Counted from the first letter of the stretch, positions 43,027 to 51,670 are shown. The stretch: 64,000 nucleotides of DNA from CALGFI01 sp963786805 (GCA_963786805.1 CAWBAK010000006.1:124001-188000); one strand, 5' to 3'. Program-made: numbers and translations. Notes: generated from the letters alone by a model not told the origin.

Positions 43027-43662
43027 GTGACCGAAGGGATCCCACCGAGCCGGTTCCACGAGCACGGGTGGCGCGTCCTCCGCGACGACGCCTGCATCTA
43101 CTTCGCCACCGGTTCGTTCGCCAAGGGCGTCGAGCTCGTCGAGGCGATCGGCCGGCTCGCGGCCGCCGGCGACCGCCCTGCGGACATCGATCTCCGGGCG
43201 GAGGGCGTCACGGTACGTCTCGGCAGGCACGGCCCCCCTCCGACCGAGGAGGATCTGGCCCTCGCCGAACGCATCTCGGCGGCCGCGCGCGAGCTCGGTG
43301 TGTCGGCCGACCTCGATGGTCTCCAAGCGGTCCAGGTAGCGATCGACGCCCTCGTCATCCCCGAGGTGCTCCCGTTCTGGCAAGCGGTCCTCGGCTACCG
43401 GAAGGTCGACGTCGCGGACCTGCTCGACCCCCGCCGGTCGAGCCCGCCGTTCTGGTTCCAGCAGATGGACGCGCCGCGCCCGCAGCGCAACCGGATCCAC
43501 ATCGACGTCTACGTCTCGCAGGACGAGGCCGAAGCGCGCGTCGCCGCGGGACTCGCGGCCGGTGGCCACGTGGTCAGCGACGCGCACGCGCCCGAGTGGT
43601 GGACCCTCGCCGACTCCGAAGGCAACGAGGTCGACATCGCGCCCTGGCCCGATCTGGATTGA
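43027..43662 (+). CDS. VOC protein with N-terminal pterin dehydratase-like domain
   Basis: A 211-residue two-domain protein. Residues ~1-95 resemble pterin-4a-carbinolamine dehydratase (GWRVLRDDACIYFATGSFAK, GVELVEAIGRLAAAGDRPAD, IDLRAEGVTVRLGRHG). Residues ~105-211 form a VOC domain (VQVAIDALVIPEVLPFWQAV, LGYRKVDVADLLDPRRSSPP, FWFQQMDAPRPQRNRIHIDV, WWTLADSEGNEVDIAPW). The dehydratase active-site His trio is not complete, so catalysis is doubtful. GTG 43027 follows TTGATACGG without a ribosome binding site. It is 9 bp upstream of the DHFR-like gene. Confidence 0.84.
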   Translation: MTEGIPPSRFHEHGWRVLRDDACIYFATGSFAKGVELVEAIGRLAAAGDRPADIDLRAEGVTVRLGRHGPPPTEEDLALAERISAAARELGVSADLDGLQAVQVAIDALVIPEVLPFWQAVLGYRKVDVADLLDPRRSSPPFWFQQMDAPRPQRNRIHIDVYVSQDEAEARVAAGLAAGGHVVSDAHAPEWWTLADSEGNEVDIAPWPDLD

Positions 43663-43671
43663 GGATGAGCG

Positions 43672-44310
43672 ATGAGCAAGCTGCGTGCGACGATGACGAT
43701 CTCGCTCGACGGGTTCGGCGCGGGGCCGGACCAGACCGTCGAGGAACCGCTCGGCGTCGGTGGCGAGCGCCTGCACGACTGGATGTTCCCGCTCGACGTG
43801 TTCAAGGAGCAGCCGGGCGACGACACGCCGGGCGAGACGAACGCGAGCAGCGCCGTCGTGAGGGGCTGGTGGGAGAACGTCGGTGCCGTCGTGATGGGCC
43901 GCAAGATGTTCGGCGGCGGTCCGGGTCCGTGGCAGGGCGACTGGCGCGGCTGGTGGGGTGAGGATCCGCCGTACCACGTGCCCGTGTTCGTGCTCACGCA
44001 TCACGCCAGAGAGCCGCTCGAGATGCAGGGCGGCACGACGTTCCACTTCATCACCGACGGCATCGAGAGCGCGCTCGAGCGCGCGACCGAGGCGGCGGGC
44101 GGAGCGGACGTGTGGCTTACCGGCGGGGCGAGCGTGATCCAGCAGTACCTGGCGGCGGGGCTGCTCGACGAGATCGATCTGTCGATCTCACCGATGCTGC
44201 TCGGCGAGCGCCTGTTCGATGGGATCGCCGACGCCGACCTCGAGCAGCTCCGCGTCGTCGAGGCGCCCGGCGTCACGCACATCCGATACCGCGTGGCGAG
44301 AACCCACTGA
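43672..44310 (+). CDS. Dihydrofolate reductase-family protein, copy A of a duplication
   Basis: A 212-residue RibD_C-type protein: MSKLRATMTISLDGFGAGPD, GAVVMGRKMFGGGPGPWQGD, PVFVLTHHAREPLEMQGGTT, VWLTGGASVIQQYLAAGLLD and ISPMLLGERLFDG. It is almost identical in DNA to 50160-50803 along the whole gene, with different flanks. Against that copy it lacks two residues (LLGERL versus LLGDGERL). ATG 43672. This copy is intact and probably the functional one. Confidence 0.88.
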   Translation: MSKLRATMTISLDGFGAGPDQTVEEPLGVGGERLHDWMFPLDVFKEQPGDDTPGETNASSAVVRGWWENVGAVVMGRKMFGGGPGPWQGDWRGWWGEDPPYHVPVFVLTHHAREPLEMQGGTTFHFITDGIESALERATEAAGGADVWLTGGASVIQQYLAAGLLDEIDLSISPMLLGERLFDGIADADLEQLRVVEAPGVTHIRYRVARTH

Positions 44311-44350
44311 GGGTCTGGTCGAAAGCGGGACGCCGCGCGGATGCACCGGC

Positions 44351-44382
44351 TCGAGGGCGGAGCCGTGGTGCCCCGCCCTCGA
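44351..44382. terminator. Bidirectional hairpin terminator
   Basis: TCGAGGGCGG and CCGCCCTCGA form a perfect 10-bp stem around a 12-base loop, between the convergent DHFR-like gene (stop 44310) and the DUF4386 gene (stop 44398). Confidence 0.65.
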
Positions 44383-44397
44383 ACGCTTCCGATGCCT

Positions 44398-45136
44398 CTA
44401 CCGCTCGACGAGATCCGGAACCGACACCGGATCGTGCGTGCCGTATCCGGTCGTGATCGGCGTCGGCTTGAACCCCTTCACGACGAGATAGATGCCGAGC
44501 CCCAACTCCCAGAAGAACTCCGGGACCGTCGCGATGACCTGCCCGGCGGAGCCCGGCTCGAAGACGTCGAAGATGATCGCGGTCCCCGAGGCGATGATGA
44601 GCGGACCTCCGATGAGCCCCAGCATCGCCAGGCCCCGTGGCACGAGGCCGGACCGGTACATCAGGTATCCAAGGATCAGCCCGTTCCCGACGCCGACGAC
44701 CCAACCGGGTCCGAGCAGGAACGTCCAGTCGTGGATCGCGACGAGCGACCTTCCAACGGAGACGAGCGAGCCATCCGCCGCGGCGCCCCCGACGTCCTGC
44801 CGCAGGGTTACGACGGCGAGGAGACTGAGGATGCCGACGGCGATGAACGCGGACTCGACGACACGAGCGGTGACGTAGCCGAGAGCGAGGCCCTCGTGCT
44901 GCCGCTTGAGGATCGGGAACAAGACGACCGCGGTCCCGATGTTGGCGACGATGAGGATCATCTCGAGGAACGCTCCGAGGGCGATGCGGTTGTCGGCCCC
45001 GGCGCCGGCGATGTAGCGAGCGTCGTCGAGGATCGGGGTGTACAGGAACAGCGCTGCGGGGATCGAGGTGACGAAGGTGACGATGAAGAGCCATCCCACG
45101 ATCGACGCGGTCTTCCTGGTCGGATCCAGTCTGCAT
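44398..45136 (-). CDS. DUF4386 membrane protein (5' frame unclear)
   Basis: A ~244-residue integral membrane protein of the DUF4386 type: LDPTRKTASIVGWLFIVTFV, SIPAALFLYTPILDDARYIA, GAFLEMILIVANIGTAVVLF, ESAFIAVGILSLLAVVTL, DWTFLLGPGWVVGVGNGLIL and a C-terminal EFFWELGLGIYLVVKGF. Six to seven spans. The ATG at 45136 with AAGGGAG upstream is in another frame. Either translation starts at CTG 45129 or one base is extra in ACTGGATCC, which would give MQTDPTRKT. It precedes no partner; the oxidoreductase gene lies upstream on the same strand. Confidence 0.78.
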
Positions 45137-45158
45137 ATCTCCCTTCCTTGGGTTCGTC

Positions 45159-46181
45159 TCAACGTTGGACGTGCTGGGGCTCGGAGACCCGCTCCGGCTG
45201 CTGGAGAGCCGCTTGCACCGTGATCGCGAGCTTGCCGCGGACGTGCGCGGTCTCCACGCGACGGATCGCCTCGGGCGTCTCGCTCAGCGGGTAGGTCTGC
45301 TCGATGACAGGCCTGATCTCGCCCCGCTCGATCATCGCGCTCAGCGTGTCGAGATCCTCGGCGCTCGACTTCGCGGTGAACGGTCCGATCTTCTGGCTGA
45401 CGAACGGCGCCAGCAGCATGCCCGAAACGAGCCGCCCCATCGGCCCGAACCAGCGTCCGCCGCCCTCGCCGCTGCTGAGGACGAGCTTGCCGTCGCGCGT
45501 CAGCGCACGCCGGCACGCCCCTGCCGGTTTCGTTCCGCCGAGCTGGACGATCACGTCGTACTTCTGCGCCGCCGCGGTGAAGTCCCGCTGCGTGTAGTCG
45601 ATGACCTCGTCCGCGCCGAGCGAGCGAACGAGCTCGACGTTCGCGGTACTGCACACGCCGGTGACGTGCGCGCCGAGCGCCTTCGCGATCTGCACCGCGA
45701 AGCTCCCCACACCGCCGGACGCGCCGACGATCAGCACCTGCCGGCCCTCGCGCACGCCGCCGTGACGCAGCAGCTGCAGCGCGGTCGTCGCGGCGAGCGG
45801 CACGACCGCCGCCTCTTCGAACGTGAGGTTCGCGGGTTTCCGGGCGAGGATGCTCTCGGGCACACAGGTGAACTCCGAGAACCCGCCCTCCTCGACGTTG
45901 GCGAACACCTCGTCGCCGGGCGCGAACCGCGTGACGCCGCTGCCGACCGCCTCGACCACACCGGCCACGTCGCTCCCGGGGAAGCGGAACTTCGGCTTAC
46001 GCAGGCCGATCTGCGGCCGCACGATGAGCGGCAGCCCTCGCATCAGGTGCCAGTCCCGCGGGTTGGCGGACGAAGCCATGACCCGCACCAACACTTCGTC
46101 GTCCTTCGGGACGGGCCGGTCGAGCTCCTCGAGCTCGAGGACGTCGGGTGGGCCGTACCGGTTCTGCGTGATCGCTCTCAT
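45159..46181 (-). CDS. NAD(P)-dependent zinc-free alcohol dehydrogenase-like oxidoreductase
   Basis: A 340-residue MDR-superfamily enzyme of the quinone-oxidoreductase branch: MRAITQNRYGPPDVLELEEL, VRVMASSANPRDWHLMRG, PGSDVAGVVEAVGSGVTRFA, PGDEVFANVEEGGFSEFTCV, EEAAVVPLAATTALQLL and the NAD(P) loop QVLIVGASGGVGSFAVQIAK. Zinc ligands are absent. ATG 46181 has GGAGGAG upstream. It is divergent from the TetR gene at 46314, and two palindromic operators lie between them, so it is most likely the repressed target and may detoxify the inducer. Confidence 0.9.
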   Translation of the reverse strand: MRAITQNRYGPPDVLELEELDRPVPKDDEVLVRVMASSANPRDWHLMRGLPLIVRPQIGLRKPKFRFPGSDVAGVVEAVGSGVTRFAPGDEVFANVEEGGFSEFTCVPESILARKPANLTFEEAAVVPLAATTALQLLRHGGVREGRQVLIVGASGGVGSFAVQIAKALGAHVTGVCSTANVELVRSLGADEVIDYTQRDFTAAAQKYDVIVQLGGTKPAGACRRALTRDGKLVLSSGEGGGRWFGPMGRLVSGMLLAPFVSQKIGPFTAKSSAEDLDTLSAMIERGEIRPVIEQTYPLSETPEAIRRVETAHVRGKLAITVQAALQQPERVSEPQHVQR

Positions 46182-46211
46182 CGAGTTCTCCTCCGTTGGG
46201 CTCGATCCGAG

Positions 46212-46266
46212 GTGTACGCTGTACACCAGTGGCGGAAGGATAGGTGTACAGCGTACACTCTGTCAA
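46212..46266. promoter_or_regulatory. Twin TetR operators and the oxidoreductase promoter
   Basis: GTGTACGCTGTACAC (46212-46226) and GTGTACAGCGTACAC (46244-46258) are exact reverse complements of each other, each with TGTAC-N3-GTACA dyad symmetry, centred 32 bp apart (three helical turns). On the minus strand TTGACA (46266-46261) and TATCCT (46242-46237), 18 bp apart, form a promoter whose spacer is filled by the second operator. Repressor binding would block RNA polymerase directly. Confidence 0.82.
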
Positions 46267-46313
46267 CAGGAAACCCGAGATGGGGCTTCGCGCTCCGTGG
46301 AAAGGCGATCCCG

Positions 46314-47027
46314 ATGGCTCAGAAGACGGCGGCTCCGCGCCGGATCCCGCTCAGCAGGGATCGCGTGTTGCGCGCCGCCATCGCCCTCGCCGACGAGGCG
46401 GGGATCGAATCGGTCAGCATGCGCCGGCTCGCCCAGGAGCTCAGCGTGGTGCCGATGGCGCTCTACAAGCACGTGGCCAACAAGGAGGACGTCCTCGACG
46501 GGATGGTCGACGTGGTCGTCGGCGACATCGATCCCCCGGCCGGCGGCACCGACTGGAAGAGCGCGATCCGGCAGCGGATCCTCTCGGCGCGACAGACGCT
46601 CCTCCGGCACCCCTGGGCGTCACGAGTGCTCGAGTCCCGGGAGAACCCGACACCGCGCGTGATGGCGTATATGGACTCGACGATCGGGATCTTCCGGGCC
46701 GGCGGGTTCTCGATCGACCTCACGCATCACGTGATGCACGCCGTGGGAAGCCGCATCTTCGGGTTCACCCAGGAGCTGTTCGACGACTCGCCGAGTGCCG
46801 ATCCTGAAGGGCCGGCCGCCCTGCCACCCGAGATGGTGCAGCAGTTCCCCTACATCACGGAGCTCGTCACGGCGATCTCGCACGAGAAGGGATCGGTGGT
46901 GGGTCCAGGTTGCGACGATCAGTACGAGTTCGAGTTCGCGCTGGACCTTCTCTTGGACGGGATCGAGCGGCTCAGGGAGCGGAACCTGACGTCTGCGCCA
47001 CCCGGCCTTCCCTCGGCAGGACCCTAG
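46314..47027 (+). CDS. TetR/AcrR-family transcriptional regulator
   Basis: A 237-residue repressor. The N-terminal HTH reads PLSRDRVLRAAIALADEAGI, ESVSMRRLAQELSVVPMALY, KHVANKEDVLDGMVDVVVGD, typical of the TetR_C-type (tetracycline-repressor-like) group. The C-terminal ligand domain includes LLRHPWASRVLESRENPTPR and HHVMHAVGSRIFGFTQELFD. ATG 46314 follows GGAAAGG. Divergent from the oxidoreductase with twin operators in between, so it probably represses both genes. It overlaps no neighbour but ends 7 bp before a convergent protease gene. Confidence 0.88.
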   Translation: MAQKTAAPRRIPLSRDRVLRAAIALADEAGIESVSMRRLAQELSVVPMALYKHVANKEDVLDGMVDVVVGDIDPPAGGTDWKSAIRQRILSARQTLLRHPWASRVLESRENPTPRVMAYMDSTIGIFRAGGFSIDLTHHVMHAVGSRIFGFTQELFDDSPSADPEGPAALPPEMVQQFPYITELVTAISHEKGSVVGPGCDDQYEFEFALDLLLDGIERLRERNLTSAPPGLPSAGP

Positions 47028-47033
47028 GCGTCG

Positions 47034-48164
47034 CTACCCGACCGCAGCCTCGCAGGTCACGCACCGGAACTCGAAGGTGAGCGTGATCGTGTAGTCGTTG
47101 GGCATCTCCCGCGTGACCGACACCTCGGCCACCCCGGGGGCGGTGATCGTGATGGGGACGGGGTCGAGGGCTCCCGGCGAGCTGAAGAACCCGATGGGGA
47201 AGTAGCCGGCCGTGGTGCCGCTGGTATGGCTCACGGTCAGCGCGGAGTCCGATGCCGTCCCCTCGAGCGCGAGGGCTAACCCCGACCTCGTCCGATCGAA
47301 CCCGAAGGTGCACGTCTCGGTCTCCACCGCCTCCAGCGTCCCGGAGATCCGGTCGTCGTCGTCGACGACGAGCTCCCCCTGCGCGTCCCCGATCTGTCGG
47401 CAGACATCTCCCGAGGGGAGCGTTTGGTCCGTCTGCATGTGGATACTCCCCTGCCACACCTCGCACTCGGGCACCCGCTTCCCCGAACTCGTGATGATGT
47501 CCGCGAGCCGGTCCGAAAGCACCTGGTCGATCAAGGGGCCGTTGTCCATCAAGGTCCCTTGTCGACCGGGGATGGGAAGTCCGCTCTGCCGGTAGTCGTC
47601 GCCGAAGCCGAGTAGGTGCCCGAACTCGTGCGCGAAGTCCTCCGGGTCCACGAGGTGCCCTGACCAGACCGCCCACAGCTCGTGCGAGTAGGGCGAGGCA
47701 TAGTCCTCGCCTGGGGTTGCCGTCTGATCCGCGTCGTATGGGTCGAACGTGTTGGGCCACGGGGCGTTCGGCTCGTTCCCACCCCACGCGATGACGTGGT
47801 GACCCGGGGTGGTCACAAGAGCCTCCCGCCCGTCGATCGAGATCTTGCGGGCGGCCGACTCCGGCAACGGGTTGATCACGACGACGAGGTTGAAGAGCCG
47901 GCAGTCGGTGGCGAAGGGAGCCAGTCCATCGACCCAGTAGTCCGTGATCTGCTGGGCGAGCCCGGCGGCCGTCTCCTGCATGCCCTCCCGGTTCGGATCG
48001 GGAACCAGGAAGTCGATGGTGACCGTGATCGTCACGATCGGTGCGTCGACGGTCACCACCGTGCCGCCCTTCGACGCGAATCCCTCCTGCCCCGCGGCCC
48101 CGACGGGAGCGAGCGTTGAAACGACAAGAACGACCACGGTCGTCACCCGGCGAAGGGTTCTCAC
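47034..48164 (-). CDS. Secreted zinc metalloprotease, metzincin-like
   Basis: A 376-residue exported protein. Signal VRTLRRVTTVVVLVVSTLAP ... GAAG. The zinc site is HEFGHLLGFGDDY, i.e. HExxHxxGxxD, which matches the extended motif of metzincins with Asp as third ligand. Upstream is WSGHLVDPEDFAHEF. A C-terminal beta domain follows with paired cysteines, ending FEFRCVTCEAAVG, similar to the C-terminus of the lipoprotein at 18860. Start GTG 48164 is fixed by a GTGA overlap with the stop of the upstream HEAT-repeat lipoprotein. No Met-turn could be assigned with certainty. Confidence 0.78.
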   Translation of the reverse strand: MRTLRRVTTVVVLVVSTLAPVGAAGQEGFASKGGTVVTVDAPIVTITVTIDFLVPDPNREGMQETAAGLAQQITDYWVDGLAPFATDCRLFNLVVVINPLPESAARKISIDGREALVTTPGHHVIAWGGNEPNAPWPNTFDPYDADQTATPGEDYASPYSHELWAVWSGHLVDPEDFAHEFGHLLGFGDDYRQSGLPIPGRQGTLMDNGPLIDQVLSDRLADIITSSGKRVPECEVWQGSIHMQTDQTLPSGDVCRQIGDAQGELVVDDDDRISGTLEAVETETCTFGFDRTRSGLALALEGTASDSALTVSHTSGTTAGYFPIGFFSSPGALDPVPITITAPGVAEVSVTREMPNDYTITLTFEFRCVTCEAAVG

Positions 48165-48802
48165 GGTCCGAACGGGTCGGGGACGGGGACGATCTCGAAC
48201 GACGATCCGGCGCCCTGCCACCAGGACTCCCACGCCGGGATCGTCGCCGCCGCTTCGGATGCCGTGGCGGCATCGCGTAGCCCGAGGTCCTGCCCGGTGA
48301 ACTGCAGGAGTGCGAACCGGGCCTTCTCCCATACCCGAGCCGGGGGAGATCCGAAGGGAAGGGCAGCATCCTCGACCAGCGCGTCGATCAGGATGGGGAC
48401 CGCTCGCGGATCCGCGACGGCCAGCATCGCGGCCGCGACCAAGACCCGCTCCCGAGGGTCGTCCGCCTGCAGGAGCGGTGCCAGCACCTCCGCGTCCTCA
48501 GCCCGCAAGGTCACCGACAGGGCGTACACGGCGGCGATCCGGACGTCCGGATCGTCCGACCCGATCAGCTCCAGGGCCGCGGTCCGGGTCGCCCCGGGCT
48601 CGGAGACGATCGCGAGGTCGAGCCGTGCCTCCGGGGCGAACCCGGCGTCGGGCGAAGCGTCGAATCCTTCGATCGCGGCGGCGGGACCGGCCTCGCCTCC
48701 TTCATCGCTCGGCCCGCCGGTGCACGCCCCCAGCAGGGCCAGCGTGGCGATGAACACCACAACCGACACGGCGAAAAGCCTTCGTGATCGCTTCGGCATC
48801 AT
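48161..48802 (-). CDS. HEAT-repeat lipoprotein
   Basis: A 213-residue lipoprotein: signal MMPKRSRRLFAVSVVVFIAT ... LLGAC (lipobox LGAC), a Gly/Glu linker, then helical HEAT-like repeats: RTAALELIGSDDPDVRIAAV, YALSVTLRAEDAEVLAPLLQ, ADDPRERVLVAAAMLAVADP. A tail with WESWWQGAGSSF follows. Such repeats bind proteins. Its stop overlaps the start of the protease (GTGA), so the two are made together; I infer that it tethers or inhibits the protease at the cell surface. ATG 48802. Confidence 0.75.
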   Translation of the reverse strand: MMPKRSRRLFAVSVVVFIATLALLGACTGGPSDEGGEAGPAAAIEGFDASPDAGFAPEARLDLAIVSEPGATRTAALELIGSDDPDVRIAAVYALSVTLRAEDAEVLAPLLQADDPRERVLVAAAMLAVADPRAVPILIDALVEDAALPFGSPPARVWEKARFALLQFTGQDLGLRDAATASEAAATIPAWESWWQGAGSSFEIVPVPDPFGP

Positions 48803-48871
48803 CGAACTCCGCAGGTCCGATGGATTACGGCACGAGAGCCGCAGGCAGTCAACCGCACTCGCCCTGAGAAG

Positions 48872-50055
48872 CTAGGGACGGTCCCGCCGGACCTGGACGC
48901 GGTGCTCGCGATAGTGGATCAGGTCCCAGGCGATCAGCGCGCCGCAGACCGCCATCGCGAGCGCGAGCGACGCGAGCGCCGGGATCTCGAGCGCGGCCGG
49001 GATGAGCACCAGCATCGCGACGCTCGCCGCGAGGCGGCCCGGTCCGATCCACGCCGGGGCCTCTTCCCGCGTGTGCCGGATGAACGCGCACTAGGCGGAT
49101 GCGCTGCACGACGTGCGCGAGGTAGTGCAGCGAGAGCCCGCCGAACAGCGCGACGGCCGTCACGGCCGTGAGCGGCTCGTCGAGGTGCTCGATCGTCGCC
49201 TTCAGTCCGAGCGCGAACAGGACGACGCCGGCGATCATCGGCATGTGGAGGTAGCTGTAGAGGTCACGGGCCAGCCGCGCTCGCACGTCGCTGCTCGCTC
49301 CCTCGATCTCGCGCCGCGCCAGCACGGCCATGACGTCGAAGTACGTCCACCACAGCGCCGCGATCACGAGGATGCCGAGGATCGCCGCGGTGATCGACCC
49401 CCAGGTGTGCGGAAGGTGGGCCACCGCCGACCCCGAGCGAGATCACCGACTCGCCGAGGGCGACGATCACGATCAGCCCGTACCGCTCGGCGAAGTGCGC
49501 GGGTGAGATCCGCCAACCCGGCCCGACGCCGAGCAACCCGCCGCCGTACATCACGAGGAGCGCGAGGACCCACAGCGGCACCCGCCATCCGCCCTCGACC
49601 CAGCCCGCGAGCAGGATCAGCGACGGCCCGACGATCGTCGAGGGCACCAGTCGTGCGAGCGCCGGCCGGACGTCGGTGCGACGCCCCTTCCTCGCGAAGG
49701 CGTAGAGCCCGATGTTGATCAGGCGGACGAACAGGTACGCGACGCCGAACAGCACGCCCTCGGACCCGAACACCCTGGGGACGGCGAGGGCAACGACGAA
49801 CATCGCCGCCATCGCCGCGAACATCCCCGCGCGGACGAGCCCCTCCTCCGGCTCGAGGGCGTTCGTGAGCCAGGCGTAGCCCGTCCACGACCACCAGATC
49901 GCCGCGAAGACCAGCAACCCGCGACCGAGGCCGCGCCACGTGAGGTCGCTCGACATGAGCTCGGTGACCTGGGTGATCGCGAACACGACGACGAGGTCGA
50001 AGAACAGCTCGAGAGGCGTGACGCGCTGCTCGCGTTCGATCGCTCGATCCGCCAT
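48872..50055 (-). CDS. Low-temperature-requirement protein A family (two frameshifts)
   Basis: Three frames join into a ~394-residue LtrA-type membrane protein: REQRVTPLELFFDLVVVFAI, TQVTELMSSDLTWRGLGRGL, LVFAAIWWSWTGYAWLTNAL, and AHFAERYGLIVIVALGESVI, the diagnostic HFxERYGxxxIIxLGES block. More spans follow: AAILGILVIAALWWTYFDVM, YLHMPMIAGVVLFALGLKAT, ALFGGLSLHYLAHVVQRIRL and a final pair ending WDLIHYREHRV. Frame changes are near 49,425 and 49,085. ATG 50055 is followed by charged residues then the first span. The function of the family is not established. Confidence 0.82.
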
Positions 50056-50159
50056 CCGACCCCAGCCGCCGAGGAGGTGGCATCAGCGTACGCTCGGAAC
50101 GGGCGCGAGCGATGAGTCTCGCGGCTCGCCCGGTCAGACCGATGGACGAAGGAGGAGCC

Positions 50160-50803
50160 ATGAGCAAGCTGCGTGCGACGATGTCGATCTCGCTCGACGG
50201 GTACGGCGCCGGGCCGGATCAGAGCCTCGAGGAACCGCTCGGCGTCGGTGGCGAGCACCTGCACGACTGGATGTTCCCGCTCGACGTCTTCAAGGAGAGC
50301 AGGGCGACGACACGCCGGGCGAGACGAACGCGAGCAGCGCCGTCGTGCGGGGCTGGTGGGAGAACGTCGGCGCCATCGTGATGGGCCGGAAGATGTTCGG
50401 CGGCGGTCCGGGTCCGTGGCAGGGCGACTGGCGCGGCTGGTGGGGCGAGGATCCGCCGTACCACGTGCCCGTGTTCGTGCTCACGCATCACGCCAGGGAG
50501 CCGCTCGAGATGCAGGGCGGCACGACGTTCCACTTCGTCACCGACGGCATCGAGAGCGCGCTCGAGCGAGCGACCGAGGCGGCGGGCGGAGCGGACGTGT
50601 GGCTCACCGGCGGGGCGAGCGTGATCCGGCAGTACCTGGCGGCGGGGCTGCTCGACGAGATCGACCTGTCGATCTCACCGATGCTGCTCGGCGACGGCGA
50701 GCGCCTGTTCGACGGGATCGCCGACGTCGAGCTCGAGCAGCTCCGTGTCGTCGAGGCGCCCGGCGTCACGCACATCCGATACCGCGTGGCGAGAACCCGC
50801 TGA
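50160..50803 (+). CDS. Dihydrofolate reductase-family protein, copy B (one frameshift)
   Basis: Nearly identical to 43672-44310 over its length: MSKLRATMSISLDGYGAGPD, then DVFKES where the frame changes near 50,300, then DDTPGETNASSAVVRGWWEN and GAIVMGRKMFGGGPG to LLGDGERLFDG. Compared with copy A one base is missing in the AAGGAGAGCAGGGCG stretch. Either this copy is inactivated or the base was lost in sequencing. A ribosome binding site GGAGGAGCC precedes the ATG. It is followed by a fragment of a VOC gene rather than preceded by an intact one. Confidence 0.8.
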
Positions 50804-50837
50804 GCATCGGCTCGACGGGTTGCCTGCACCCGGCACG

Positions 50838-50903
50838 GCCGTGCTCGGCTACCGGAAGATCGACGACGTGCACCTGATCGACCCTCGCCTGACCGGCCGC
50901 CGT
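50838..50903 (+). pseudogene. Fragment of a VOC gene related to 43027-43662
   Basis: The frame reads AVLGYRKIDDVHLIDPRLTG and then loses homology. It matches AVLGYRKVDVADLLDPRRSS of the VOC protein at 43027-43662. Only this middle piece is left. Its position after copy B of the DHFR-like gene, rather than before it, shows that the duplicated locus was rearranged. Confidence 0.66.
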
Positions 50904-51316
50904 TCTTTCGATTCGCCGGGATTGCACCTAATGCGTAGACCCGCGATGCGTTCTATTGTCCCCCCGATTGACCTACAGAGAAAGCTGTGAAAATGTGGCG
51001 CTCTCAGCGAGGGAGGTGTCCTTAGGGACTCACTTCTGCGACGGAGATGCAATCGAGTCGTGTCAGAAGGCAGATGGTCTCGCATGACTCCCATCCTCGA
51101 CACAAGGCAAGGCAGATAGAAGCGAGAGGGGGATCAGGTCACGAGCCTTCGTGCGAGGCGGTTTCCATCGGAAGCGCCAGGTGAACCGGGGGTGACGAGT
51201 CGGGGGCGGGGCTGCTGTTGGTGTGGCGCCCAAGACGTCCAGTGCGAACGGCGGATGTTGCACCGGAGTCCTGGTAGTTGGTTCTTCGTGTGTTCTTGAT
51301 CGATTGGAGGAGCCAA
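50904..51316. other. Gene-free interval, lower GC
   Basis: About 400 bp without a convincing gene, with several A/T-richer stretches (for example AGAGAAAGCTGTGAAAATG near 50,980) that stand out from the background. No hairpin terminator, tRNA or known RNA was recognised. It ends in GGAGG (51306-51310), the ribosome binding site of the next gene. Confidence 0.4.
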
Positions 51317-51670
51317 ATGAGGTTGCTGCGCATCGGAACCCTCTTGGCCATCGTCGCGCTCCCGCTCTTGGCAGGCGCTCCTGCGATGGCGGACCCGCCG
51401 TCGACCAACCCGAACGCGAGCCCCCTAACGTTTACCTGCGGCCGAGGTTCAGAGACCCTGAACTTCCAGGCCATGGGCATCCTGCAAAGCGCTCAGATCG
51501 CTGGCCAGCGCTTGGATGGGCACGGCGTGATCGTCTTCACGCGCCTCGTGATCGATGGCCAGCTCATCTTCGAGGTGCCCGGACAAGCAGGGCGGCCTGA
51601 CCTCTGGTCCTGCACCGTCGCGGAGGATACGAGCATTCTCCTCGAGGCCTTCTTGACGCCGCGAGGTTAG
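51317..51670 (+). CDS. Small secreted protein of unknown function
   Basis: A 117-residue exported protein: signal MRLLRIGTLLAIVALPLLAG with APAMA cleavage region. The mature part is about 90 residues with two cysteines likely to pair (LTFTCGRGSE and LWSCTVAED). The strand pattern ETLNFQAMGILQSAQIAGQR and GVIVFTRLVIDGQLIFEVPG suggests a small beta-sandwich. ATG 51317 with GGAGG upstream; an earlier ATG in frame has no ribosome binding site. A short hairpin (GAGCGG/CCGCTC) starts at its stop codon. Confidence 0.7.
   Translation: MRLLRIGTLLAIVALPLLAGAPAMADPPSTNPNASPLTFTCGRGSETLNFQAMGILQSAQIAGQRLDGHGVIVFTRLVIDGQLIFEVPGQAGRPDLWSCTVAEDTSILLEAFLTPRG

Noticed and set aside
50904..51316. A possible structured RNA in the lower-GC gap
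   Set aside because: I checked for tmRNA, SRP RNA and tRNA features and found none; no strong stem was seen. It stays an unexplained gap.
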